Part shown: in pieces, positions 17,485-25,710 of the stretch | How positions within the stretch are numbered: the stretch's first letter is position 1 | Layout of the letters: every line of letters begins with the position of its first letter | NCBI GenBank assembly: GCA_022447065.1 | Contig: JAKUUM010000005.1 | Span: 18,352-82,351 of the forward strand | DNA length: 64,000 nt | Direction of reading: 5' to 3' | Source of the DNA: SAR86 cluster bacterium | GTDB lineage: Bacteria; Pseudomonadota; Gammaproteobacteria; Magnimaribacterales; Magnimaribacteraceae | Made by a program: the position numbers and the translations under genes | Notes under the pieces: model-generated | Seen by the model: only the letters and a program-made list of their open reading frames with translations | Told to the model about the DNA's origin: nothing | Database searches by the model: none

Positions 17485-19469
17485 CTTGTAATATCTAAAT
17501 CAATTCTGTTCGATAAAACATCTACATTTTTAATCCTAGCTGAAACAGGATCACCCAGATAGTAACCTTGGCCCGAAGACTTTCCTATCAAACTCTTCGA
17601 GTCTTCGTCGAATAAATAATAGTCATGTTTAGGTAGGTTTTTTATATGGCAGAGTCCTTCTATGCCTAAATCTGTTATATGGATAAAAATCCCAAAGTTT
17701 GTTATACCTGAGATATTTCCTTGGAAGGATTTTTGCCTATGTTTTAGTGCTAGTTCGCACTTAAGTGTGTTAAGTGCATTTCTTGAAGCCCCTTCAGCTT
17801 CACGTTCTTTGGTAGAGGATAGGTCTGCAATTTTTTTTATTTCCTCTAATTTAAAAGGATACTTTTTCACATTTAAATTAGTCTTTTTGATCTCATTTAT
17901 TTTTAGTTTTCCACTTTGATTCTGACTTAAGAGCCCTTTGATAGCTCTATGAACCATTAAATCAGGGTATCTTCTTATAGGTGATGTGAAATGAGTGTAA
18001 GCAGAATAAGATAAGGCAAAATGTTCTGAAAGTTTCGCGCTATAAATAGCTAGATTTAAAGATTGGAGGATTTGCATATGAATAGCTTCTCGGTCTTTTC
18101 TATCTGCCACTAATTCTATTAAATTAGAAAAATCCTCAACTAGACCTTCAGGGCGTATTTTTATATTAATGCTTCTTGATCGAACAAATGCTTGAAGCTG
18201 ATTGATGCTTAAAATATCTGGTTTTGGATGAATTCTATAGATAGATGGTAATTTTGATTTTGAAAGGATTTTAGCAGCACTAATATTTGCTAACAACATA
18301 CATTCTTCTATGACTTTGTGGGCTGTATTTCTTTTTGTTTTAACGAATTTTTCTATTTTCCCATTTTGTATTTTTGGTATGTAGTCTGGAATTATGAGTT
18401 CAAGAGCATATCTTGAAATTTTCTTTACTTTCAATAGGTCATAAATTTCTTTGAGAGATCTTAAAGAATTAGCAAGATGCTCTGGATACTCTTTTTTTTC
18501 AAAAAATTTGTTGGTCTCTTCATATGTTAACCTTTCTTTAGATTCAATAATTCCCTCAAAAAAGACAGCTTCCATAAGTGTACCGTTCTTATCAATCTCT
18601 GCTTTACAAACCAAGCACACTTTTCTTTCATCTGGATTCAGGGAGCATAATTCGTTGCTTATCTCTTCAGGTAGCATTGGAAGAACTTGATTTGTGAAGT
18701 AAATTGAAGTTCCTCTTTTTCTTGCCTCTTGATCAATATAACTACCGACTTTTACATAATGACTTACATCTGCAATAGCTACATATAAATTAAAGTTGCC
18801 TTTTTTATTTTTTTCAGCGAATACAGCATCATCAAAGTCTTTAGCGTTTTTTCCATCTATAGTTACAAAAGCTAGATGCGATAAATCTTTTCTTAAACCT
18901 GATGAGAATGAATCTAATTTTTTTATCTTCTTTAATTCATTAATTATGTTCCTGCTCCAAGTAGTTCTGAGATTGAATCTAGAGATAGCAATTTCATTTG
19001 CTTTACTCTCAGAGTTTGATTCATCCAATATCTGTTCTATGTAACCTTTTGCAGGGGAACTAATTGTTGGTTGCTCAGTAACTTTGATTTTTGCAAGACT
19101 GGAAGGTTTTAGATTTTTTGGTAGTTTTCCAATAATATTTACGTAGTTATATTTTCCAGAGTCTAATGGTGAAGCTTTGTAGCTTTTGCCAAACTTCTCA
19201 ATTCTTCCTATAAATCTATAGGTATTAGATTCTAAAACCTTTTCAATTATTGCCCATCCTATAGGAGAGAGAGAACATAGAACTTTGTCGCCTATAAATG
19301 CTTTTTTTAATTCTCTGACGGAGATCTTGTAAGTTTTTTCTCTTGATAGAACCTTTACTCTAAATCTATTATTTTTAGACTTTTGAAGTAATCCAACTAC
19401 TTTAGAGTGGTTCTTTTTGCTTTTTCGAAGTCTTTTTTTTCTACTTCTACTTAAAGGTTTATAACCCAT
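17481..19469 (-). CDS. rnr: Ribonuclease R, short form
   Basis: A 3'-5' exoribonuclease of the RNB family that degrades structured RNA. The catalytic acid cluster is visible in TIDGKNAKDFDDAVF, and the RNB domain continues through GTSIYFTNQVLPMLPEE, STKEREAEG and TSPIRRYPDLMVHRA. A C-terminal S1 domain follows (FQGNISGITNFGIFI..GLCHIKNL). The length is 662 residues against about 813 in E. coli: the N-terminal helix-turn-helix region and the long Lys-rich tail are missing. The N terminus is instead a short, very basic stretch (SRSRKKRLRKSKKNHSK). RNase II is the alternative name to consider, but coupling with rlmB supports RNase R. Confidence 0.9.
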   Translation of the reverse strand: MGYKPLSRSRKKRLRKSKKNHSKVVGLLQKSKNNRFRVKVLSREKTYKISVRELKKAFIGDKVLCSLSPIGWAIIEKVLESNTYRFIGRIEKFGKSYKASPLDSGKYNYVNIIGKLPKNLKPSSLAKIKVTEQPTISSPAKGYIEQILDESNSESKANEIAISRFNLRTTWSRNIINELKKIKKLDSFSSGLRKDLSHLAFVTIDGKNAKDFDDAVFAEKNKKGNFNLYVAIADVSHYVKVGSYIDQEARKRGTSIYFTNQVLPMLPEEISNELCSLNPDERKVCLVCKAEIDKNGTLMEAVFFEGIIESKERLTYEETNKFFEKKEYPEHLANSLRSLKEIYDLLKVKKISRYALELIIPDYIPKIQNGKIEKFVKTKRNTAHKVIEECMLLANISAAKILSKSKLPSIYRIHPKPDILSINQLQAFVRSRSINIKIRPEGLVEDFSNLIELVADRKDREAIHMQILQSLNLAIYSAKLSEHFALSYSAYTHFTSPIRRYPDLMVHRAIKGLLSQNQSGKLKINEIKKTNLNVKKYPFKLEEIKKIADLSSTKEREAEGASRNALNTLKCELALKHRQKSFQGNISGITNFGIFIHITDLGIEGLCHIKNLPKHDYYLFDEDSKSLIGKSSGQGYYLGDPVSARIKNVDVLSNRIDLDITR

Positions 19470-19568
19470 GTCTTAGTATGAAATAAGTAACGTTATAAAA
19501 TTTTCAATTTTTATTTTGAGCGACTTAATGATATGTTTCTTTTAATTAAATTATAAGGAGTGTAGTAC

Positions 19569-19724
19569 TTGTTAGGTGTAATAATATATTTATTCTTTGT
19601 AACCGGCCTTTTTCTTTTATGGCAACTCTCTAAAGGAGAGAAAATAGGAAGCAGGTTGGGTCTTTTAACTGGAATCTGGGGGGTGGTTATAGTTTTTTAC
19701 ATAGTGATGGTGATGATTTTTTAA
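19569..19724 (+). CDS. Small two-helix membrane protein, TTG start
   Basis: An unrecognised 51-codon frame. It starts with TTG at 19569, eight bases after a perfect ATAAGGAG ribosome-binding site (19553-19560), and ends in TAA. The product has two hydrophobic helices (about 3-19 and 31-51) joined by a charged loop SKGEKIGSR, so an inner-membrane hairpin is expected. There is no ATG at the N terminus, which is why gene callers limited to ATG would miss it. It is the only plausible plus-strand gene between rnr and the tRNA-Thr gene. Function is unknown. A GTG at codon 4 is a less well placed alternative start. Confidence 0.6.
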   Translation: MLGVIIYLFFVTGLFLLWQLSKGEKIGSRLGLLTGIWGVVIVFYIVMVMIF

Positions 19725-19821
19725 GGAAAAAACATGGCCTTAAATATTGTTGGAAAATTACAAAAAAATATAAAACCTTCAATACTTTCTTCTTATTAGC
19801 GTACAGAAAAAAATTCAAAGC

Positions 19822-19897
19822 TGGAGCTGGCGATTGGATTCGAACCAACGACCGGCTGATTACAAATCAGCTGCTCTACCAACTGAGCTACGCCAGC
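19822..19897 (-). tRNA. tRNA-Thr(TGT)
   Basis: Complete 76-base tRNA on the minus strand with encoded CCA (19822-19824). The acceptor stem is GCTGGCG with CGCCAGC, the anticodon arm GCTGA-TTTGTAA-TCAGC has anticodon TGT, and the T loop is TTCGAAT. It lies 51 bases after birA. Confidence 0.97.
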
Positions 19898-19910
19898 TTA
19901 ATCTTGCGGC

Positions 19911-19919
19911 ATTCTATCA
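19911..19919 (-). promoter_or_regulatory. Extended -10 promoter of tRNA-Thr(TGT)
   Basis: On the minus strand TGATAGAAT forms an extended -10 element (TGn plus TAGAAT), followed by a GC-rich discriminator (GCCGC) typical of stringently controlled stable-RNA promoters. No good -35 box is present, as expected for an extended -10 promoter. The predicted start is only about seven bases before the tRNA. Confidence 0.5.
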
Positions 19920-19948
19920 CACCACAATTAAGTCCCTTTCAGCTGAAA

Positions 19949-20743
19949 TCAGATTTTTCTTAAGGATGTTTCTCCGTACCTTAGATTATGAGTTTTGTAT
20001 TTTTCTCTAAAAATTAATTCTCCTTTATCTGTTACTCCAACAACTTTTCCAGTTAAGGAGACTTCATCAAATGTTGCAACGCATTCTCTGTTTTTTAGTA
20101 GATTAACTTCTTCAAAGAATGGTTTGTAGTAAAGAAACCCCTTCCTTTCAAAAATACCTACTAATTCGAGTATGGCATCTAAAATTAATCCAGCAATTAA
20201 GTTTCTATTTAAATCTCTTCCTAAATGAAGACTTAAGGAAGTCCAGTTTTGATCAATGGCTGAACCTTCTTCACTAGACATTAAAACATTTAAACCAATG
20301 CCTACAACTATTCCAGTTCCTTCTTTATTTGAAGTTGTTTCAATGAGAATTCCTCCAACTTTCTTATCAGATAAAAATAAATCGTTAGGCCATTTTATTT
20401 TTAGCGATTCGGACAGCGTAGGTTTAAGTTTTTGAGAAATAGCTACAGCTACACTTAGACTTAGACCTTCTAGTTGTGCCGGTTTTAATAAAGACTTCCA
20501 AGCTAAGGAGAAATAAATATTCAGATTGGGAGGACTAATCCAGGTTTTACCACTTCTTCCTCTTCCAGATATCTGTTGTTCTGCAAAAATAGCATAACAT
20601 TTATTAACTTCCGCGATATCAGAGAGTATTTTCTTAGCTTCATCATTAGTTGAACCTGTTTTATCCAGTATTACTAGAACTTCTAAAGATTCTTTATTTG
20701 GTTTTGATATTCTTTTAAGTATCTCTTTTTTTCTTAGTAACAT
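19949..20743 (-). CDS. birA: Biotin--[acetyl-CoA-carboxylase] ligase
   Basis: Attaches biotin to the biotin carboxyl carrier protein of acetyl-CoA carboxylase through biotinyl-AMP. Recognisable motifs are GRGRSGKTWISPP (the biotinyl-AMP loop), KIKWPNDLF and KVGGILIE (catalytic lysine region), and GIGLNVLMS, plus the small C-terminal domain (GKVVGVTDKGELIF). At 264 residues it lacks the N-terminal winged helix of bifunctional BirA (about 320 residues), so it should not repress a biotin operon. It is the only protein gene between the tRNA-Thr(TGT) and tRNA-Tyr genes. Confidence 0.93.
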   Translation of the reverse strand: MLLRKKEILKRISKPNKESLEVLVILDKTGSTNDEAKKILSDIAEVNKCYAIFAEQQISGRGRSGKTWISPPNLNIYFSLAWKSLLKPAQLEGLSLSVAVAISQKLKPTLSESLKIKWPNDLFLSDKKVGGILIETTSNKEGTGIVVGIGLNVLMSSEEGSAIDQNWTSLSLHLGRDLNRNLIAGLILDAILELVGIFERKGFLYYKPFFEEVNLLKNRECVATFDEVSLTGKVVGVTDKGELIFREKYKTHNLRYGETSLRKI

Positions 20744-20792
20744 TCTTTTTTACTCATAATTCTTTGAAGCATAACAAATCTATTAAATTAAG

Positions 20793-20821
20793 TTGACAAG
20801 GTATTGTGTCAGTCGCAGAAT
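20793..20821 (+). promoter_or_regulatory. Sigma70 promoter of tRNA-Tyr
   Basis: A perfect TTGACA (20793-20798), a 17-base spacer and CAGAAT (20816-20821), followed by a GC-rich discriminator TGCCCGC. The predicted start near 20828 is about 15 bases before the tRNA. Such discriminators are typical of ppGpp-repressed stable-RNA promoters. Confidence 0.8.
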
Positions 20822-20842
20822 TGCCCGCTATTTTCAACAGAA

Positions 20843-20927
20843 GGAGGGGTTGGGGAGCGGTCAAACCCAGCAGACTGTAAATCTGCCGCCTCGTGCTTCG
20901 CAGGTTCGAATCCTGCCCCCTCCACCA
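20843..20927 (+). tRNA. tRNA-Tyr(GTA)
   Basis: 85 bases with the long variable arm of a class II tRNA and encoded CCA. The acceptor stem pairs GGAGGGG with CCCCTCC, the anticodon arm is GCAGA-CTGTAAA-TCTGC (anticodon GTA), and the T loop is TTCGAAT. It is the first gene of the tRNA-tuf region. Confidence 0.97.
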
Positions 20928-20963
20928 GTGAGTAAAATTAACTCTCAAATAATAGAAAAATAC

Positions 20964-20992
20964 TTGCAATAAAAGGCTAAACGGTCTATAAA
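20964..20992 (+). promoter_or_regulatory. Sigma70 promoter of tRNA-Thr(GGT)-tuf
   Basis: TTGCAA (20964-20969), a 17-base spacer and TATAAA (20987-20992) lie between tRNA-Tyr and tRNA-Thr. It would start a transcript about 120 bases before tRNA-Thr(GGT) and could drive tuf, tRNA-Trp, secE, nusG and beyond. No tRNA-Gly, which usually stands here, is found in the 194 bases between the two tRNAs. Confidence 0.65.
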
Positions 20993-21121
20993 CACGCACC
21001 GAGCTTTGGGTTGTTAGTGGGTTTCGCATTGTATTTAACTTTTTGAATTATAAAGGTTTTATTTATCTGTTCATTCAGGACGCTCATTTCTACCCTAAAA
21101 GTCAGTAAAACTAAGGCTTTG

Positions 21122-21197
<76 letters not shown>

Positions 21198-21227
21198 GAT
21201 AACATTGTTTTTGAAGAGGAATAAAAA

Positions 21228-22412
21228 ATGGCAAAAGAAAAATTTGAAAGAACGAAACCTCATGTAAATGTGGGAACTATTGGACATGTCGACCATGGAA
21301 AGACTACCCTTACTGCAGCCCTAACCAAGGTCTGTGCCGAAGCAAGAGGTGGTGAATTTATTACCTTTGATGGTATAGATAACGCACCCGAAGAAAGAGA
21401 ACGTGGTATTACCATAGCAACATCCCATGTCGAGTACGATTCAGAAGCGAGACACTACGCGCATGTAGACTGTCCTGGTCATGCTGATTACGTGAAGAAT
21501 ATGATTACTGGTGCAGCACAAATGGATGGAGCCATTTTGGTTGTGAGTGCAGCTGATGGTCCGATGCCTCAAACAAGAGAACATATCCTTCTTGCTAGAC
21601 AAGTTGGAGTTAAACACATAGTAGTTTTTTTGAATAAAGCAGATCAAGTTGATGATGCTGAGCTTATTGAGCTTGTTGAAATGGAAGTAAGAGATCTTCT
21701 AACTGAGTATGAGTTTCCTGGAGATGATACTCCTGTAATCACTGGATCAGCCCTGAAAGCTTTAGAGGGAGATGCAGATAATGTAGAGAAGATAAATGAG
21801 TTACTTAATTCTTTAGATTCTTTCATCCCTGAGCCAGTTAGAGAACTAGATAAACCTTTTTTAATGCCTATTGAAGACATATTTACTATCCAGGGTAGAG
21901 GTACAGTTGTTACAGGAAGAATAGAAAGAGGCGAAATTAAAGTTAACGAAGCAATTGAGATTGTGGGCATTAGGGAGACTTCTAAGACCACTTGTACTGG
22001 TGTAGAAATGTTCAGAAAGCTCCTTGATGAAGGTAGAGCAGGGGAGAATGTTGGCATTCTTCTTAGAGGAACTGAAAGAGATGAAGTAGAAAGGGGTCAA
22101 GTTTTAGCTGAACCAGGATCTATAACTCCTCACACCAAATTTGAGGCTCAGGTATATGTTTTAACTAAAGAAGAAGGAGGAAGGCACACCCCATTTTTTA
22201 AGGGATATAGACCTCAATTTTATGTCAGAACCACTGATGTAACCGGAGCAGTTGAATTGCCTGCAGATGTTGAAATGGTAATGCCTGGAGATGACCTAAG
22301 TATCTCAGTGGAACTCATTTCTCCTGTTGCTATGGAAGAGGGAATGAACTTTGCTATTAGAGAAGGCGGAAGAACTGTTGGTTCTGGAGTAGTCTCTAAA
22401 ATTATTGAGTAG
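21228..22412 (+). CDS. tuf: Elongation factor Tu
   Basis: EF-Tu delivers aminoacyl-tRNA to the ribosome. The 394 residues match E. coli exactly in length. GTPase motifs are GHVDHGKT (19-26), the DCPGHADY switch II and NKAD; domains 2 and 3 are intact and the protein ends [17 protein letters not shown]. An AGAGGAA ribosome-binding site precedes the ATG. It occupies the tufB position (tRNA upstream, secE downstream), and no second tuf follows fusA in this window. Its TAG stop (22410-22412) overlaps the mature tRNA-Trp by two bases. Confidence 0.99.
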   Translation: MAKEKFERTKPHVNVGTIGHVDHGKTTLTAALTKVCAEARGGEFITFDGIDNAPEERERGITIATSHVEYDSEARHYAHVDCPGHADYVKNMITGAAQMDGAILVVSAADGPMPQTREHILLARQVGVKHIVVFLNKADQVDDAELIELVEMEVRDLLTEYEFPGDDTPVITGSALKALEGDADNVEKINELLNSLDSFIPEPVRELDKPFLMPIEDIFTIQGRGTVVTGRIERGEIKVNEAIEIVGIRETSKTTCTGVEMFRKLLDEGRAGENVGILLRGTERDEVERGQVLAEPGSITPHTKFEAQVYVLTKEEGGRHTPFFKGYRPQFYVRTTDVTGAVELPADVEMVMPGDDLSISVELISPVAMEEGMNFAIREGGRTVGSGVVSKIIE

Positions 22413-22486
22413 GCCAGTAGCTCAATTGGCAGAGCGGTGGTCTCCAAAACCACAGGTTGGGGGTTCGATTCCCTCCTGGCCTGCCA
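22411..22486 (+). tRNA. tRNA-Trp(CCA)
   Basis: A 76-base tRNA with CCA. The seven-pair acceptor stem AGGCCAG/CTGGCCT fixes the 5' end at A22411; the discriminator is G as in E. coli tRNA-Trp. The anticodon arm GTGGT-CTCCAAA-ACCAC has anticodon CCA. Its first two bases are the last two of the tuf stop codon. Confidence 0.97.
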
Positions 22487-22521
22487 GCTTGATTGAAGAA
22501 CTAAGAAGGTAAGAATAAGAA

Positions 22522-22884
22522 ATGGAAGCTAGATTAGGAGGCCTTATGCAAAATTATTTTCGTTGGTTAGCAGGCTTGTTTCTTGTAGGGATAGCAGTGT
22601 ATGGAAATTCCTATTATTCTTTAGAACCTCTTTTGTATAGAGTTCTTAGCGTTATACTCCTAACGGGATTAGCTGTTGCCGTTTTACTAACTACAGTAGA
22701 AGGTAAAGGTGCCTTAAAAGTAATTTTAGAATCGCGGTCTGAAATCAGAAGAGTTATTTGGCCCTCTAGAGTTGAAACAACACAAACAACCTTAATTGTG
22801 ATAGTAGCTATAACAATGGCTGGGTTAGTTCTTTGGGGTTTAGATTCGTTGTTTGGTTGGGTCACTACAAGTTTATTGGGATAG
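22522..22884 (+). CDS. secE: Preprotein translocase subunit SecE
   Basis: SecE clamps SecY in the inner-membrane translocon. The 120-residue product has three predicted helices as in gammaproteobacteria, with the conserved cytoplasmic segment [20 protein letters not shown] before the last helix. The ATG at 22522 has only a distant AAGG site; ATG 22546 (codon 9) has a strong AGGAGG but only four bases of spacing, so the start is uncertain between these two. It lies between tRNA-Trp and nusG, the standard order. Confidence 0.95.
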   Translation: MEARLGGLMQNYFRWLAGLFLVGIAVYGNSYYSLEPLLYRVLSVILLTGLAVAVLLTTVEGKGALKVILESRSEIRRVIWPSRVETTQTTLIVIVAITMAGLVLWGLDSLFGWVTTSLLG

Positions 22885-22892
22885 TGAAGTCT

Positions 22893-23420
22893 ATGGAGTG
22901 GTATGTAGTTCATGCCTATTCAGGTTATGAGAATAAAGTGAGAGAGACTTTAATTGAAAGAATAGAAAGATTTGGTATGGAAGAAAATTTTGGTGAAATT
23001 ATGGTTCCATCTGAAGAAGTAATTGAATTAAGAGGAGGTCAAGAAAGAAAAATTCAAAGAAAATTTTTCCCGGGATATGTACTGGTAAACATGGTACTTA
23101 ACGATTCTACTTGGCATTTGGTTAAAGGCACACCCAGAGTGATGGGTTTTGTTGGAGGTACGAAAGATAAGCCTTCCCCAATAAGTGAAACAGAGGCTAA
23201 AGAAATTATGCAGCAATTAGAACATGGTGCAGACGTCGCTAAACCGAAAATTACTTTTGAACCTGGAGAAATGGTAAGGGTTATTGATGGACCATTTAAT
23301 GATTTTAGTGGAGCCGTAGAAGAAGTTAATTATGAAAAAAGTAAGGTCAGAGTTGCAGTTCTTATCTTTGGAAGATCCACAGGTGTTGAGCTTCAGTTTA
23401 ATCAAATTGAGAAGGCATAA
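22893..23420 (+). CDS. nusG: Transcription antitermination factor NusG
   Basis: NusG binds RNA polymerase, suppresses pausing and links it to Rho or ribosomal S10. I start at 22893 ([13 protein letters not shown]), because a longer frame from 22833 would run through the secE coding end. The NGN domain (to about 115, with [14 protein letters not shown] and FFPGYVLV) and the KOW domain ([19 protein letters not shown]) are both present. At 175 residues it is close to E. coli (181). The stop and the rplK start share an A (TAATG). Confidence 0.97.
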   Translation: MEWYVVHAYSGYENKVRETLIERIERFGMEENFGEIMVPSEEVIELRGGQERKIQRKFFPGYVLVNMVLNDSTWHLVKGTPRVMGFVGGTKDKPSPISETEAKEIMQQLEHGADVAKPKITFEPGEMVRVIDGPFNDFSGAVEEVNYEKSKVRVAVLIFGRSTGVELQFNQIEKA

Positions 23421-23848
23421 TGGCTAAACAGATAGAAGGGTATATAAAATTACAAGTTCCTGCTGGTGGCGCCTCCCCAAGTCCTCCTGTAGGTCCTGCA
23501 TTAGGTCAACAGGGTCTAAATCTCATGGAATTTTGTAAAACATTTAATGCAAGAACAAAGGAAATGGAGAAAGGATTACCAGTTCCTGTGGTAATTACAG
23601 TTTATCAAGATAAGAGCTTTGACTTTATTGTTAAAACTACTCCTGCGTCAATTCTCATAAAAAAGGCTGCTGGAATAGAAAAGGGGAGTGGAACACCAAA
23701 CAGTTTAAAGGTTGGAAAAGTTACTAGGGCCCAGTTGGAAGAAATAGCTAAAGTTAAAGACGCAGATCTCACTGCAGCAGATATGGATGCGGCTGTTAGA
23801 ACTTTAGAGGGAAGTGCTAGAAGTGCTGGAATAGAGGTAGAGGGTTGA
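23420..23848 (+). CDS. rplK: 50S ribosomal protein L11
   Basis: 142 residues, the same length as in E. coli. The Pro-rich N-terminal motif [18 protein letters not shown] binds thiostrepton-type drugs and EF-G. The C-terminal rRNA-binding domain follows and forms the GTPase-associated centre with L10-L12. It is coupled to nusG upstream and rplA downstream by overlapping stop/start codons. Confidence 0.98.
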   Translation: MAKQIEGYIKLQVPAGGASPSPPVGPALGQQGLNLMEFCKTFNARTKEMEKGLPVPVVITVYQDKSFDFIVKTTPASILIKKAAGIEKGSGTPNSLKVGKVTRAQLEEIAKVKDADLTAADMDAAVRTLEGSARSAGIEVEG

Positions 23849-24537
23849 TGGCGAAATTAAGTAAAAAGCAACTGCATTCTTCTACTATAGAAGAAAAGAA
23901 ATATAATATTAATGACGCTATAGATTTTTTAAAATCTTCTCCTAAGGCAAATTTTGAAGAATCAGTCGATGTTGCTATAAATTTAGGAATAGATTCATCT
24001 AAATCAGACCAGAATGTAAGAAGCGCAACTTCCCTACCAGCGGGGACGGGTAAACCTTGTAAAGTAGCTGTCTTTGCTGAGGCTGATCTAGCTAAAGATG
24101 CAACTCAAGCAGGTGCGGATATTGTAGGAATGGAAGATTTAGCAGACAAGTTTAAAGCTGGTGAGATTGACTATGATGTTGTTATTGCTACACCTGATAC
24201 TATGAAGATAGTTAGTCCCCTGGGAAAAATATTAGGTCCAAAGGGAATTATGCCAAATCCAAAAACAGGTACCGTAACAAAAGATGTTGGTAATGCTGTG
24301 AAAAAAGCTAAGGCTGGCCAAGTTAGATACAGAGCTGATAGCAATGGAATAGTTCATGGGAGGATTGGTGATCTCTCGTATAGTTCTGAACAAATTAAAC
24401 AGAATATTGAGACTTTGTTAGAAGATTTGAAAAAAAATAAGCCAGCTTCTTCTAAAGGAGTTTTTATTAAAAAATTATCTTTAACATCAACTATGGGGGC
24501 CGGCATTGAAATTGATATGGCTTCTCTTAATTTTTAA
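23848..24537 (+). CDS. rplA: 50S ribosomal protein L1
   Basis: L1 forms the mobile stalk at the E site and in E. coli represses rplK-rplA translation. The ATG at 23848 (overlapping the rplK TGA as TGATG) is preferred to a TTG one codon earlier, giving 229 residues. The signature [18 protein letters not shown] is intact. Confidence 0.98.
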   Translation: MAKLSKKQLHSSTIEEKKYNINDAIDFLKSSPKANFEESVDVAINLGIDSSKSDQNVRSATSLPAGTGKPCKVAVFAEADLAKDATQAGADIVGMEDLADKFKAGEIDYDVVIATPDTMKIVSPLGKILGPKGIMPNPKTGTVTKDVGNAVKKAKAGQVRYRADSNGIVHGRIGDLSYSSEQIKQNIETLLEDLKKNKPASSKGVFIKKLSLTSTMGAGIEIDMASLNF

Positions 24538-24727
24538 GGTGATGAAATAGAAAATGTAATTCTTAGGTATGGTGCATTTATTGCGCATCTATCAAAAACC
24601 GTAGGTGTAAAACATTTGTTTTACTTAAATATTGTTACCTACACAGATGGAAGTGATCGTGACGAAAGTCGTGTTTTTGCATCCAATTTTCTGACCCAAC
24701 TATTGTTGGTCAGAGGAGGGTAAGAAG
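24538..24727 (+). promoter_or_regulatory. rplJ leader (probable L10-L12 autoregulatory site)
   Basis: This 190-base stretch has no gene. It contains a GTAAAAC/GTTTTAC hairpin (loop ATTT), a small stem with a GAAA tetraloop (GTGAC-GAAA-GTCGTG) and a CTGACC/GGTCAG hairpin (24691-24713) that abuts the AGGAGG ribosome-binding site at 24714. L10-(L12)4 binding to the rplJ leader is known in many bacteria, and the position and folding potential match. The exact protein-binding motif is inferred, not proven. Confidence 0.6.
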
Positions 24728-25261
24728 ATGCCATTACGCATTGAGGATAAGAAAATTGTTGTAGAAGAACTTCATGAGATTGCAAATAAAGCTTCTTCAG
24801 CAATAGTTGCCGATTATCATGGCACAACAGTTTCTGAATTAACTGAATTAAGGGAAAATGCTAGAAATTCTTCTGTTTATCTGAAAGTTATTAAGAATAC
24901 ACTAGCTCGAAAAGCTTTAACTGATACTAAATTTTCTTGCCTTGACGAGCTCTTAGTTGGGCCAACAGTCTTAGCTTTTTCTTTAGGTGACCCTGCTAAT
25001 GCTGCGAAATTGGCTAATAATTTTCATAAGGTTAATTCAAATTTCAAAGTTAAAGGTTTATCTATGGGAGAAACTCTTCTAGAACTTTCTAGATTAAGTG
25101 ATATAGCTAATTTACCTAGTAAAGATGAGGCTTTAGCCAAACTGGCAGGATTACTTAAAGCACCATTAGTCAAGTTAGCTTCATTAATGAATGAAATACC
25201 TACTAAGTTAACAAGAACTCTGGAAGCAATTAAGCAACAGAAGCAACAGGCAGAATCTTAA
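24728..25261 (+). CDS. rplJ: 50S ribosomal protein L10
   Basis: L10 is the base of the L12 stalk. The 177 residues include the rRNA-binding N-terminal domain ([29 protein letters not shown]) and a C-terminal helix that docks L12 dimers; a Gln-rich tail makes it slightly longer than the E. coli protein (165). It has the strongest ribosome-binding site in the region (AGGAGGG, eight bases from ATG). Confidence 0.98.
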   Translation: MPLRIEDKKIVVEELHEIANKASSAIVADYHGTTVSELTELRENARNSSVYLKVIKNTLARKALTDTKFSCLDELLVGPTVLAFSLGDPANAAKLANNFHKVNSNFKVKGLSMGETLLELSRLSDIANLPSKDEALAKLAGLLKAPLVKLASLMNEIPTKLTRTLEAIKQQKQQAES

Positions 25262-25292
25262 ATTTAATAATAAATTTATTGGAGAACAAAAA

Positions 25293-25676
25293 ATGGCATT
25301 AGGCAAAGAGAAAATTTTAGAAGCTATTTCTAAAATGAGTGTAATGGAAATAGTTGATTTAGTCTCAGCTATGGAAGAGAAGTTTGGAGTTTCAGCTGCA
25401 ACACCCGTTGCAGTTGCAGCACCTGCTGCGGGAGAAGCTGATGAAGCTGAAGAAACCGATGAAGGTGGAACCGGAGATCTTCATTTATTGGAAGTTGGAG
25501 AAAAGAAAGTTGAAGTAATCAAAGCCGTTAGGACTATAACTGGGTTAGGTCTTAAAGATGCAAAGGGTTTAGTAGATGGAGCTCCTTCAACCATCAAGGA
25601 AGGCATAACTAAAGCAGAATCTGATGAGTATGCTAAACAACTTGAAGAAGCTGGAGCTAAGTCAGATTTTAAGTAG
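25293..25676 (+). CDS. rplL: 50S ribosomal protein L7/L12
   Basis: Stalk protein that recruits translational GTPases. The N-terminal dimerisation domain, an Ala-rich hinge followed by an unusually acidic stretch ([12 protein letters not shown]), and the C-terminal domain ([22 protein letters not shown]) are all present. 127 residues against 121 in E. coli; the extra length is in the hinge. It precedes rpoB by only 34 bases. Confidence 0.98.
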   Translation: MALGKEKILEAISKMSVMEIVDLVSAMEEKFGVSAATPVAVAAPAAGEADEAEETDEGGTGDLHLLEVGEKKVEVIKAVRTITGLGLKDAKGLVDGAPSTIKEGITKAESDEYAKQLEEAGAKSDFK

Positions 25677-25710
25677 TTTTTAATAATCATGTTAATAAAA
25701 AGGGGCATTT

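Noticed and set aside
20754..21029. A 91-codon minus-strand frame opposite tRNA-Tyr
   Set aside because: It contains the antisense of tRNA-Tyr (GQDSNLR-like false motif) and both promoters; no ribosome-binding site.
20928..21121. A tRNA-Gly gene between tRNA-Tyr and tRNA-Thr
   Set aside because: No cloverleaf or T-loop TTCGA motif is present in this interval.
21644..22057. A 137-codon minus-strand frame inside tuf
   Set aside because: Entirely antisense to EF-Tu, Ser/Thr-rich low-complexity product; explained by the codon bias of tuf.
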